Source: BP-191 sp035940575
GTDB lineage: Bacteria > Actinomycetota > Actinomycetes > BP-191
Direction: 5' to 3'
Assembly (NCBI GenBank): GCA_035940575.1
Contig: DASZER010000073.1
Span: forward strand, 1 to 14,458
DNA: 14,458 nt
Shown here piece by piece: positions 7,737 to 14,398 of the stretch. Below the pieces are notes generated by a model that was not told where the DNA came from, searched no databases, and worked only from the letters and a program-made list of their open reading frames with translations. Within the stretch, counting starts at the first letter, position 1, and each line of letters starts with the position of its first letter. Both the position numbers and the translations under genes were made by a program.

Positions 7737-7740
7737 AACG
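7711..7740. promoter_or_regulatory. Nested dyad operator upstream of marR-MFS
   Basis: A 30-base dyad centred between 7725 and 7726. The outer arms CGTTAGCA (7711-7718) and TGCTAACG (7733-7740) are perfect inverted repeats, and the centre CTCATGAG (7722-7729) is itself a palindrome; 12 of 15 pairs match. Each half also looks like a smaller site of the form TTAGC-N3-GCTCA, so two MarR dimers could bind. The dyad covers the -10 hexamer TATGCT, so a bound repressor would block transcription. MarR proteins typically bind such sites next to their own gene; that this MarR binds here is inferred. Confidence 0.75.
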
Positions 7741-7743
7741 ATC

Positions 7744-8172
7744 GTGCCTCCCGCCCTCGACGCCGCTCTCGCCAGCAGGCTCCGCATGTCCGTCATGCGG
7801 CTCGGCCGGCGGCTGCGCCAGCAGCGGGCGGACGACAACCTGACGCCGAGCCAGATCGCCGCCCTCGCCACGCTCGACCGCGAGGGCACGCTGACGCTGG
7901 CGGAGCTCGCCGCCAGGGAGCACGTCCAGCCGCCGTCGATGCACCGCATCACGGGAGTGCTGGAGGAGCTCGGCCTGCTGACCCGTACGCCTCACCCGAC
8001 CGACCGCCGCCAGGTCCTGCTGGCCGTGACCGAGACCGCCGCGCGGCTCCTCGCCGAGGACCGCAAGCGCCGCGACGTCTGGCTCTGCGAGCGGCTGTCG
8101 GCGCTCTCCCCGGAAGAAGTGAAGACCTTGCGCGACGCCGCCCCGATCCTCGAACGGCTGGCGACCGAATGA
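7744..8172 (+). CDS. MarR-family transcriptional regulator
   Basis: 142 residues from GTG 7744 (146 if ATG 7732 were used). GTG 7744 is chosen because ATG 7732 lies inside the -10 hexamer and operator. Helical dimerisation regions flank a winged helix-turn-helix. The recognition region spans ~50-78 (LTLAELAAREHVQPPSMHRITGVLEE). The wing contains R-T-P-H-P-T-D-R-R-Q-V at ~81-91, with the Asp-Arg-Arg pair characteristic of MarR wings. The stop TGA overlaps the ATG of the MFS exporter (ATGA), so the two are translationally coupled. The nested dyad at 7711-7740 suggests autorepression. The ligand is unknown; MarR regulators paired with exporters usually respond to small phenolic or drug-like molecules. 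Confidence 0.93.
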   Translation: MPPALDAALASRLRMSVMRLGRRLRQQRADDNLTPSQIAALATLDREGTLTLAELAAREHVQPPSMHRITGVLEELGLLTRTPHPTDRRQVLLAVTETAARLLAEDRKRRDVWLCERLSALSPEEVKTLRDAAPILERLATE

Positions 8173-9437
8173 CCCCCATGTTCCGCTCGCTCGCGATCCG
8201 CAACTACCGGCTGTTCGCGAGCGGCCAGCTCGTCTCGCTCACCGGCACGTGGATGCAGAACGTCGCCCAGGACTGGCTGGTCCTCGACCTCACCAACCGC
8301 AGCGGCACCGCCCTGGGCATCACGACCGCGCTGCAGTTCCTCCCGATGCTGCTGTTCGGGCTGTTCGGCGGGGTGTTCGCCGACCGCCACGACAAGCGCA
8401 AGGTGATGATCGCGACGCAGGCGACGCAGGGCGTCCTCGCGCTGAGCCTCGGCGTGCTCGTCGTGGCAGGCGTCGTGCAGACCTGGATGGTGTTCTGCTT
8501 CGCGTTCGCGCTCGGCATGACGACGGTGTTCGACCTGCCCGCGCGGCAGGCGTTCGTCGTCGAGATGGTCGGGCCCGACGAGGTGACGAACGCCGTCGGC
8601 CTCAACTCCGCGACGTTCAACTCCGCCCGCATCATCGGCCCCGCGATCGCGGGCCTGATGATCGCCCACGGCGGCACCGCGCCGGTCTTCTTCCTCAACG
8701 CCGCGTCGTACGTCGCCGTCATCGTCGGCCTGCGGAGGATGCGGACCGAGGAGCTGTTCCCCTCGCGGGTCGTCGCCCGCGCGAAGGGCCAGCTCCTGGC
8801 CGGCCTGCGCTACGTCGCCGGCCGCAAGGACCTGCTGCTGCCGATCGTCCTCGTCGGCGTCGTCGGGATGCTCGGCCTGAACTTCCAGATCACCCTCGCC
8901 CTGATGGCGCGCAACGAGTTCCATCGCGGCGCGGACACGTACGGCACGCTCTCCGCCCTGCTCGCGGGCGGCTCGCTCGCGGGCGCGCTGCTGACGGCGC
9001 GGCGCAAGCGGCCGACGCAGCGGTGGCTGGTCGGCAGCGCGGTGGCGTTCGGAGTGCTGGAGATCCTGCTCGGCCTGATGCCGAACATCGTGCTGTTCTC
9101 GGTCGTGCTGGTCCCGACCGGCTTCGCGGTCATCTCGTTCACCTCGACGGCGCTGTCGACCGTGCAGCTCGGGGCGGGCGAGGAGATGCGCGGGCGGGTG
9201 CTGGCGCTGTACGCGCTGGTGTTCGTCGGCGGCACGCCGATCGGCGCGCCGCTGATCGGCTGGCTCGGGGAGCACGTGGGGCCGCGCTCGACGCTCGTCG
9301 TCGGCGGCCTCGGCAGCCTCGTGATCAGCGTCACGGCGGGCTGGCTGCTCGTGCGGTCGACGGGGCGCAGGCCCCTCGGGTGGACGCGCCGCGCGGCCGC
9401 CACGACGGCTCCGGTGCCGTACGACGTCGTCCGCTAG
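8169..9437 (+). CDS. MFS exporter (MFS_3/EntS-like transmembrane secretion effector type)
   Basis: 422 residues with about 12 predicted transmembrane segments, starting M-T-P-M-F-R-S-L-A-I-R-N-Y-R-L-F, a typical N-terminus for the MFS_3/EntS-like group. Motif A between helices 2 and 3 is clear: GGVFADRHDKRKVM at 67-80. The segment FDLPARQAFVVEMVGPDEVTNA (from 121) is also usual for this group and precedes helix 5. Family members export siderophores, macrolides or other small molecules; the substrate here cannot be read from sequence. ATG 8169 overlaps the marR stop as ATGA and is preferred to ATG 8178. Co-transcription with marR from the operator-controlled promoter makes efflux inducible by the MarR ligand (inference). 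Confidence 0.92.
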   Translation: MTPMFRSLAIRNYRLFASGQLVSLTGTWMQNVAQDWLVLDLTNRSGTALGITTALQFLPMLLFGLFGGVFADRHDKRKVMIATQATQGVLALSLGVLVVAGVVQTWMVFCFAFALGMTTVFDLPARQAFVVEMVGPDEVTNAVGLNSATFNSARIIGPAIAGLMIAHGGTAPVFFLNAASYVAVIVGLRRMRTEELFPSRVVARAKGQLLAGLRYVAGRKDLLLPIVLVGVVGMLGLNFQITLALMARNEFHRGADTYGTLSALLAGGSLAGALLTARRKRPTQRWLVGSAVAFGVLEILLGLMPNIVLFSVVLVPTGFAVISFTSTALSTVQLGAGEEMRGRVLALYALVFVGGTPIGAPLIGWLGEHVGPRSTLVVGGLGSLVISVTAGWLLVRSTGRRPLGWTRRAAATTAPVPYDVVR

Positions 9438-9438
9438 T

Positions 9439-9444
9439 TAGGGT
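9439..9444 (+). promoter_or_regulatory. -10 element TAGGGT for the leaderless vanW-like gene
   Basis: TAGGGT matches TANNNT, and its last T is exactly 7 bases before GTG 9451, so predicted +1 is the G of the start codon. It lies one base after the MFS stop codon (TAG 9435-9437). No convincing -35 is visible 17-18 bases upstream. Confidence 0.5.
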
Positions 9445-9450
9445 GCATAC

Positions 9451-11127
9451 GTGACCCGTGCCACTCGCGGCCTTCTCATCGGGCTGCTCGCCCTCGTCGG
9501 GCTCCTCTCGCTCGTCTACGTCGCCGACATCGCGATGGCCAGCGGCCGCGTGCCGCGCGGCACCGAGGTCGCCGGCGTCAAGATCGGCGGCAAGAGCCGC
9601 GCCGAGGCCGTCAGGCTCATCGCGGCCGGCGTCACCGTGCCGGGCACGCTGACCGTGACGGTGCCGGGCGGCGCGGAGACGCTGACGCTCGCCGCGGCCG
9701 ACATCGGCCTGCACGTCGACGCCGAGCGGACCGTCGACGAGGCGCGCGGCGAGGCGTTGAACCCGTTCAGACGGCTCGCGTCGGCGTTCGCGACGAACAC
9801 CGTCGAGCCCGCCGTCGTCGTGGACGACGCGAAGCTGCGCGCCAAGGTCGCGGAGTGGGCGAAGAAGGTCGACCACGGCAAGCGCGAGGGCTCGGTCCGC
9901 TTCGACGGCGTCACACCGGTCGCGGTGCCGCCGCGCGCGGGCCGCCGTCTCGACGTCGAGGCCACCGCCAACCGCGTCGTCGACTCGTTCCCCGGCAAGA
10001 CGGCGACCGAGGCGATCGTCGTGACGGACCCGGTCAGGACCACGGCCCAGGACGTCCAGAACGCCCTCGACAACATCGCCAAGCCCGCCGTGGGCGCGCC
10101 GGTCACCCTGACCGCGCCGGGCAAGGGCGTCACGATGACGCGCGCGCAGATCGCGTCGGTGCTGCGGATCGACACCGACCCCGACGGCAGGATCACGCCG
10201 AAGCTCGACGCCAAGAGGCTCGACACGATCCTCACGTCGACGCTCAAGGCCGTGGAGGCCGAGCCCAAGGACGCGCGGTTCAGCGTCGACGACAAGGGCG
10301 CCATCACGATCGCGCCGTCGGTCAACGGCACCAAGGTCGACCGCAAGGCGCTCGCCGACGCGCTGCTGCCGGCGCTCACGCAGCCGTCGCCGCGCATCGT
10401 GACGCTGACGATCGTGCAGGCCCAGCCGCGCATCACCACCGAGCTCGCGCGCACGCTCGGCATCAAGGAGAAGGTCAGCGAGTTCACGACCAACCACCCG
10501 TGCTGCCGGCCGCGCGTGAGGAACATCCACATCATGGCCGACATCGTCGAGGGCGCCGTCGTGCTGCCGGGGGAGACGTTCAGCCTCAACGGCTTCGTCG
10601 GCGCGCGCGACCGCAAGCGCGGCTTCGTCGAGGCGCCGATGATCCTCGACGGGAAGTTCGTGCCCGCGGTCGGCGGCGGCGTCTCGCAGTTCGCGACGAC
10701 GTTGTTCAACGCCGTGTTCTTCGCGGGCCTCGAGGACGTCGAGCACAAGCCGCACAGCTACTTCATCAGCCGCTACCCGCCGGGCCGCGAGGCCACGGTG
10801 TCGACGCCGCACCCCGACCTGAAGTTCCGCAACGACTCGCCGAACGGCATCCTCATCACGACGTCGTACACGGAGAAGTCGATCACCGTGACGTTCTGGG
10901 GGACCAAGCGCTACGACGTCGAGTCGATCAGCAGCGAGCGCTACCGCTTCCGCTCCTTCGGCACGCAGTACGACTACAGCCCGACCTGCGAGAGCACCTC
11001 GGGCGTGAGCGGCTTCGACATCGACGTGTGGCGCGTGTTCAAGCAGGGCGGCAAGGAGGTCAGGCCGCGCCAGAAGTTCCACACGCGCTACCTGCCCGAG
11101 CCCCGCTTCGTCTGCCGCCGCCGCTAG
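9451..11127 (+). CDS. VanW family protein with PG_binding_4 repeats
   Basis: 558 residues. A single N-terminal membrane anchor (about 7-28) is followed by an extracytoplasmic region. Two putative peptidoglycan-binding (PG_binding_4) segments lie at ~65-180 and ~215-325, the second containing T-M-T-R-A-Q-I-A-S-V-L and S-V-N-G-T-K-V-D. The VanW domain is at ~345-485, with LPGETFSLNGFVGARDRKRGF in its usual place and the signature AVGGGVSQFATTLFNAVFFAG (Ser412 where firmicute members often have Cys). The C-terminal ~70 residues carry two cysteines (513, 555); Cys351-Cys352 precede the VanW core. The family is linked to the cell envelope and to vancomycin-resistance clusters, but its biochemical role is unsettled and no resistance should be inferred. 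GTG 9451 is supported by the -10 element 7 bases before it. It ends 29 bases from a convergent gene. Confidence 0.93.
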   Translation: MTRATRGLLIGLLALVGLLSLVYVADIAMASGRVPRGTEVAGVKIGGKSRAEAVRLIAAGVTVPGTLTVTVPGGAETLTLAAADIGLHVDAERTVDEARGEALNPFRRLASAFATNTVEPAVVVDDAKLRAKVAEWAKKVDHGKREGSVRFDGVTPVAVPPRAGRRLDVEATANRVVDSFPGKTATEAIVVTDPVRTTAQDVQNALDNIAKPAVGAPVTLTAPGKGVTMTRAQIASVLRIDTDPDGRITPKLDAKRLDTILTSTLKAVEAEPKDARFSVDDKGAITIAPSVNGTKVDRKALADALLPALTQPSPRIVTLTIVQAQPRITTELARTLGIKEKVSEFTTNHPCCRPRVRNIHIMADIVEGAVVLPGETFSLNGFVGARDRKRGFVEAPMILDGKFVPAVGGGVSQFATTLFNAVFFAGLEDVEHKPHSYFISRYPPGREATVSTPHPDLKFRNDSPNGILITTSYTEKSITVTFWGTKRYDVESISSERYRFRSFGTQYDYSPTCESTSGVSGFDIDVWRVFKQGGKEVRPRQKFHTRYLPEPRFVCRRR

Positions 11128-11156
11128 CGCTTCTGCCCCGGCTTACGAGAGACGCC

Positions 11157-11636
11157 CTAGCGCTCGACGACGGGCACCACGACGCAGAGGCCGTTGTCGT
11201 ACGGCGAGTACCCGCCGAAGTCCTCACCGTTGATGGTGAAGTGCGCGCAGGCGGTCCGCACCTGGCCGAACCCCGGCGAGCTCGCGGGCTGCTCGCACGC
11301 GGCGGACCGCGTGATCGTCAGCACGCCCGGCAGTGGAGGCGTCCTCACCTCCGACGAGGACGCCGACGGGCAGCCGGGCACCCTGTACATCGGGGACTCC
11401 ACGGTCGCCGAGTACCACCAGACGAAGTCGACCCGCACGTCGAGCGTCTTGTCCAGTGCCATGTCGTCGCAGTACATGGTCACGACGGCGACGTCGCGCA
11501 GACCCTCGGTGGCGGACTCGGTGCCGGCGGCCCGCAACGCGTCGTTGCAGTAGAACGGCATCGCGGGATGTGGCGGCACGGTGCCGATCACCACCGACGA
11601 CGCGTACGCGATGACGCCGAACAGCGTGCCGATCAC
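11157..11636 (-). CDS. Six-cysteine probable secreted protein, copy 1 (family not recognised)
   Basis: 159 residues, unrecognised. Cysteines lie at 30, 56, 89, 114, 130 and 151, the same positions as in the adjacent copy 2 and almost the same spacing as in copy 3, which suggests a disulfide-bonded extracytoplasmic fold. The N-terminus (about 2-20) is hydrophobic but lacks the basic residues of a normal signal peptide. Conserved blocks among the copies: DVAV before Cys56, a F-V-W-W-Y motif at 71-75, V-P-G-C-P at 86-90, C-E-Q-P at 114-117, and D-N-G-L-C at 147-151. By eye it is identical to copy 2 at 104 of the first 151 residues. GTG 11636 is chosen: on the minus strand GAGGGGGG lies about 4 bases upstream, and both copies share it. 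It is convergent with the VanW gene (29-base gap) and downstream of copies 2 and 3 on the same strand. Confidence 0.8.
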   Translation of the reverse strand: MIGTLFGVIAYASSVVIGTVPPHPAMPFYCNDALRAAGTESATEGLRDVAVVTMYCDDMALDKTLDVRVDFVWWYSATVESPMYRVPGCPSASSSEVRTPPLPGVLTITRSAACEQPASSPGFGQVRTACAHFTINGEDFGGYSPYDNGLCVVVPVVER

Positions 11637-11682
11637 GGGTCCCCCCTCAGGGATGCGCCCGGGCGGGGCGCGCAGATGCGGA

Positions 11683-11688
11683 AGCGTA
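11683..11688 (-). promoter_or_regulatory. -10 element TACGCT upstream of copy 1
   Basis: On the minus strand TACGCT sits about 47 bases before the GTG, which predicts a leader of about 40 nucleotides containing the GAGGGGGG ribosome site. The hexamer and flanks are conserved at the same place in copy 2. A weak -35-like TGGTCG lies 17 bases further upstream. Confidence 0.4.
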
Positions 11689-11759
11689 GCGAAGGCGGGG
11701 CGGCGCGACCAGAGGCGCGACCCCGGTGCGTGCGCACGGTCGCGGAGCGGCCGCCGGTG

Positions 11760-12233
11760 CTAGTCGGCGCCGACCTCCGAGCAGAGGCCGTTGTCCAACC
11801 GCGAGCGCCCGGTGAGGTCGTCACCGTTGACGGTGAAGTGCGCGCAGATGATCCGTACCCGCCCGAACGCCGGCGAGTCCGTGGGCTGCTCGCACACCGC
11901 CGTCCGCGCGATCGCCAGCACGCCCGGCAGCGGAGGCGTCGTCACCTCCGGCACCGTCGACGTCGGGCAGCCGGGTACCTCGTACATCGGAAGGTCCCCG
12001 TCCGCGGAGTGAAACCAGACGAACTCGACCCGCACGTCCAGCGTCGCGTCCAGCGCCATGTCGGCGCAGGTGATCGCCGCGACAGCGACGTCGCGAAAGC
12101 CCTCGGTGTCCGACTCGGTACCGGTGGCCTCGATCCTGGACTGGCAGTAGCGCGGCAGCGCGGGATGCGGCGGCACGGTGCCGATCACCACCGACGACGC
12201 GTACGCGATGACGCCGAAGAGCGTGCCGATCAC
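11760..12233 (-). CDS. Six-cysteine probable secreted protein, copy 2 (family not recognised)
   Basis: 157 residues, a close paralogue of copy 1 with cysteines at the same six positions (30, 56, 89, 114, 130, 151). The first 25 residues are identical to copy 1; divergence is greatest at 31-38, 91-98 and the C-terminal tail after Cys151. F-V-W-F-H replaces F-V-W-W-Y at 71-75. The N-terminus is hydrophobic and uncharged until after residue 20, so it is either an atypical signal sequence or a membrane anchor. GTG 12233 is preceded on the minus strand by the same GAGGGGGG ribosome site as copy 1 and by the same TACGCT -10. An intergenic gap of 123 bases separates it from copy 1 and 91 bases from copy 3, so each copy may be transcribed separately. 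Function unknown. Confidence 0.8.
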   Translation of the reverse strand: MIGTLFGVIAYASSVVIGTVPPHPALPRYCQSRIEATGTESDTEGFRDVAVAAITCADMALDATLDVRVEFVWFHSADGDLPMYEVPGCPTSTVPEVTTPPLPGVLAIARTAVCEQPTDSPAFGRVRIICAHFTVNGDDLTGRSRLDNGLCSEVGAD

Positions 12234-12278
12234 GGGTCCCCCCTCAGGGATGCGCCCAGCCGGGCGCGCAGGTGGGGA

Positions 12279-12284
12279 AGCGTA
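12279..12284 (-). promoter_or_regulatory. -10 element TACGCT upstream of copy 2
   Basis: Same hexamer, flanks and distance from the GTG (about 46 bases) as in copy 1. Conservation in both duplicated leaders is the main support. Confidence 0.4.
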
Positions 12285-12324
12285 GCGGCGACGGGGCGGC
12301 GCGGCCAGAGGCGTTCGTCCGGCG

Positions 12325-12810
12325 CTAGCTGCCCTGACGCCACGGGAGGCCCTCGTCCACCCGATCGCAGATGCCGTTCCCGAACGCCGACGGCCCCCAG
12401 TACGACCTGCCGTCGACGACGACGTCGAAGCAGACGACCCGGCTCTCCCCGTTCGCGGGTGAGGCGGCCGGCCCGCGGCACTCGGCGGCGGTCACGGCGG
12501 CTCCGGGGACGACCGTCGTCAGCGCGACCGGCGTCGTGTACGTCTGCGTCGGGCAGCCCTCCATGACGCCGATCCGGAAGTCGGCGTCGTAGTACCACCA
12601 CTCGAACGTCCCGCGGAGGTCCGACCCCGGCCCCAGCGTGTCGCCGCACGCCCAGTAGGCCACCGCGACGTCGTGGATCGACCCCGGCTCCGTGAGGTCG
12701 CTCTGGGCGGTGACCCAGGCGTTGCACCACAGGCCTCCGGCCCGGGCGGGCGCGGCGGCGGGCGCGAACGCCGCGAGGGTCGTGAGCAGGGTGACGACGG
12801 TCCGGCGCAT
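12325..12810 (-). CDS. Six-cysteine secreted protein, divergent copy 3 (family not recognised)
   Basis: 161 residues with a canonical Sec signal peptide: M-R-R start, hydrophobic core ~4-19, cleavage predicted after A-R-A (24). Six cysteines at 29, 55, 86, 111, 127 and 148 give intervals 26, 31, 25, 16, 21, against 26, 33, 25, 16, 21 in copies 1 and 2. Shared blocks include DVAV before Cys55, F-E-W-W-Y at 69-73, G-C-P at 85-87, and G-N-G-I-C at 144-148. Overall identity to copies 1 and 2 is low, so this is an older paralogue. Its clear signal peptide is the best evidence that the whole family is exported. A minus-strand TACCCT (12816-12821) ends 6 bases before ATG 12810, suggesting a leaderless or near-leaderless transcript. 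The divergent ThpR gene starts about 70 bases away. Function unknown. Confidence 0.82.
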   Translation of the reverse strand: MRRTVVTLLTTLAAFAPAAAPARAGGLWCNAWVTAQSDLTEPGSIHDVAVAYWACGDTLGPGSDLRGTFEWWYYDADFRIGVMEGCPTQTYTTPVALTTVVPGAAVTAAECRGPAASPANGESRVVCFDVVVDGRSYWGPSAFGNGICDRVDEGLPWRQGS

Positions 12811-12815
12811 GCTGC

Positions 12816-12821
12816 AGGGTA
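12816..12821 (-). promoter_or_regulatory. -10 element TACCCT for copy 3
   Basis: On the minus strand TACCCT is followed by GCAGC and then ATG 12810. The spacing is one base shorter than in the vanW-like gene but still places +1 at the start codon. No strong -35 is visible. Confidence 0.4.
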
Positions 12822-12881
12822 GCGAGCCGGTGGCGCTCCACCATCGCCTGCCACAGGGCCGGGACGCGCGAGCATGTGACC

Positions 12882-13433
12882 GTGCGCACGTTCGTCGCGG
12901 TCGTCCCGCCGCCGCCCGTCCTCGCGCCGCTCGTGCGCGCGGCCGGCGCGCTGCGCGGGTCCTTCGCCGCGTCGTGGGTGCCCGAGGAACGCCTCCACGT
13001 GACGCTGGCGTTCCTCGGCGAGGTCTCCGAGGACACCGCGCGCCGCGTCGAGGAGCACCTGGGCGAGGCGGCGGCGGAGCGCGAGCCGTTCGCGCTACGG
13101 CTGCGCGGCGGGGGCGCGTTCCCGCGCGCCGCCCGCGCGCGGGTGCTGTGGGCCGGCCTCGACGGCGACCTCGACGCGCTGTCGTCGCTGGCCCGCGCGA
13201 CCCGCCGCGCGGCGCGCGCCGCTCGGGTCGACGTCGAGCGGAAGCCGTACGTCCCGCACGTCACCGTCGCGCGGCTGCGCCGCCCCGCGGACGTGTCGGG
13301 CGCGGCGGCCGCGCTCGACGCGGTGACGTCGCAGGTGTGGACGGTGACCGAGGTGGTGCTGATGCGTTCGGTGCTCGGCCCGACGCCGTCGTACGAGCCG
13401 CTGGCGCGGCTGCCGCTCGGCTACCAGGCGTAG
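12882..13433 (+). CDS. thpR: RNA 2',3'-cyclic phosphodiesterase (ThpR/LigT, 2H phosphoesterase)
   Basis: About 183 residues, close to the usual length of the bacterial 2'-5' RNA ligase/ThpR family. It begins V(M)-R-T-F-V-A-V-V-P-P, like the typical M-R-L-F-V-A start. Both catalytic HxTx motifs of the 2H superfamily are present: H-V-T-L at residues 39-42 (in RLHVTLAFLGE) and H-V-T-V at 126-129 (in VPHVTVARL), numbering from GTG 12882. Known members hydrolyse 2',3'-cyclic phosphates on RNA and can join tRNA halves in vitro; the physiological role in bacteria is unclear. GTG 12882 is preferred over the in-frame GTG 12876 because it gives the family-like N-terminus. No Shine-Dalgarno is obvious, and a weak GAGCAT hexamer ends 7 bases before it. 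It overlaps the convergent aldo/keto reductase by 13 bases at the 3' ends. Confidence 0.9.
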   Translation: MRTFVAVVPPPPVLAPLVRAAGALRGSFAASWVPEERLHVTLAFLGEVSEDTARRVEEHLGEAAAEREPFALRLRGGGAFPRAARARVLWAGLDGDLDALSSLARATRRAARAARVDVERKPYVPHVTVARLRRPADVSGAAAALDAVTSQVWTVTEVVLMRSVLGPTPSYEPLARLPLGYQA

Positions 13434-14392
13434 GCCTCCGGCGCCGGCGCACCGGGGCCGGGGAAGATCTCGTCGAGGCGGTGCAGCGCCTTCTCGTCCA
13501 GCTCGATGTCGACCGCGCGCAGCGACCCGGTGAGCTGCTCGATCGTGCGCGGCCCGATGATCGGCCCGGTCACGCCCTTCTGGTGCAGCAGCCACGCGAG
13601 GCCGACGTTGGCCGGGTCCTCGCCGAGCTCGTCGCAGAACGCCTCGTACTGCTCGATCTTCGGCCGGTGCTCCTCGAGCAGCTCCTGGGTCCGCTCGCTC
13701 GCGCTGCGGCCCTCCTTGGCCTTGCGCAGGATGCCGCCGAGCAGGCCGCGCATCAGCGGGCTCCACGGGATGAGGCCGAGGCCGTACGACTCGCACGCCG
13801 GCAGCACCTCGAGCTCGATCGTGCGCTCGACGAGGTTGTAGAGGCTCTGCTCGCTGACGAGGCCGACGAAGTGCCGCGCCTTGGCGGCCTCGTTGGCCTG
13901 CGCGATGTGCCAGCCGGCGAAGTTCGAGGAGCCGACGTAGAGGATCTTGCCCTGCGCGACGAGCACCTCCATCGCCTGCCAGATCTCCTCCCACGGCGTG
14001 TTCCTGTCGACGTGGTGCATCTGGTACAGGTCGATGTAGTCGGTCTGCAGGCGCTTGAGCGAGGCGTCGCAGGCGCGGCGGATGTTCAGCGCCGAGAGGA
14101 ACGTCTCGTTCGGCCAGTCGCCCATCGAGCCGTAGAGCTTCGTCGCGATCACGGTCTTCTCGCGCCGCCCGCCGCCCTGCGCGAAGAACCGCCCGATGAT
14201 CTGCTCGGTCCAGCCCTCGCCCTTCTTCCAGCCGTAGACGTTGGCGGTGTCCATGAAGTTGACGCCGGCGTCGAGCGCCTGGTCGAGGATCGCGTGGGAG
14301 TCGTCCTCGCTGGTCTGCGGGCCGAAGTTCATGGTGCCGAGGCAGAGGCGCGAGACGCGCAGGCCGGAGCGGCCGAGGTGGGTGTAGTCCAT
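13421..14392 (-). CDS. Aldo/keto reductase
   Basis: 323 residues with the complete NADPH-dependent aldo/keto reductase (TIM-barrel) pattern. The N-terminus is G-R-S-G-L-R-V-S-R-L-C-L-G-T. The catalytic tetrad is Asp48 and Tyr53 (in DTANVYG), Lys85 (in VIATK) and His126 (in DLYQMHHVD). V-G-S-S-N-F at 153-158, N-L-V-E-R at 186-190, P-W-S-P-L at 209-213 and I-I-G-P-R at 278-282 follow the usual cofactor-binding order. The YQMHH and I-G-P-R-T patterns suggest the group related to yeast-type and L-glyceraldehyde-3-phosphate reductases, but the substrate is not predictable. ATG 14392 is supported by a minus-strand TACGGT whose last T is exactly 7 bases upstream. Its TAG stop is embedded in the convergent thpR 3' end. 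Confidence 0.95.
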   Translation of the reverse strand: MDYTHLGRSGLRVSRLCLGTMNFGPQTSEDDSHAILDQALDAGVNFMDTANVYGWKKGEGWTEQIIGRFFAQGGGRREKTVIATKLYGSMGDWPNETFLSALNIRRACDASLKRLQTDYIDLYQMHHVDRNTPWEEIWQAMEVLVAQGKILYVGSSNFAGWHIAQANEAAKARHFVGLVSEQSLYNLVERTIELEVLPACESYGLGLIPWSPLMRGLLGGILRKAKEGRSASERTQELLEEHRPKIEQYEAFCDELGEDPANVGLAWLLHQKGVTGPIIGPRTIEQLTGSLRAVDIELDEKALHRLDEIFPGPGAPAPEAYAW

Positions 14393-14398
14393 GTGCGG

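Larger units (their letters stand above)
11157..11717 (-). repeat. Tandem gene duplication, unit 1
   Basis: This block (gene copy 1 plus promoter and leader) is repeated at 11760-12313, offset by about 597 bases. Similarity continues through the upstream region to a shared CCAGAGGCG at 11709-11717. The best-conserved part is 11563-11660, which differs from 12160-12257 at only two of 98 bases. Confidence 0.8.
11760..12313 (-). repeat. Tandem gene duplication, unit 2
   Basis: Gene copy 2 with its promoter and leader, homologous to 11157-11717. The unit ends at CCAGAGGCG (12305-12313), just before the stop codon of copy 3. Confidence 0.8.

Noticed and set aside
7732..7743. ATG 7732 as the marR start
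   Set aside because: It overlaps the -10 hexamer and the operator arm, has no ribosome site, and lies upstream of the predicted transcript start; GTG 7744 fits better.
9451..11127. Vancomycin-resistance gene cluster
   Set aside because: VanW-domain proteins are widespread in actinomycetes; no vanH, vanA or vanX-type genes or VanRS pair are present.
11126..11164. AGCGCT inverted/direct repeat pair between vanW and copy 1 as a terminator
   Set aside because: AGCGCT is self-complementary and both copies simply follow TAG stop codons; the stem is six bases with a long loop and no T-run.
9855..12566. 903-codon plus-strand frame from vanW through the six-cysteine genes
   Set aside because: Shifted frame in vanW, then antisense to the triplet. 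Its internal repeats only mirror the duplicated minus-strand genes.
11157..12810. Toxin-immunity or defence system
   Set aside because: No nuclease, toxin, nucleotide-binding or immunity-type domain is recognisable and all three genes look like paralogues of one secreted family.
12230..13264. 344-codon minus-strand frame opposite thpR and through copy 3
   Set aside because: thpR has both HxTx motifs in order and copy 3 has a signal peptide and the conserved cysteines, so this frame is a shadow.
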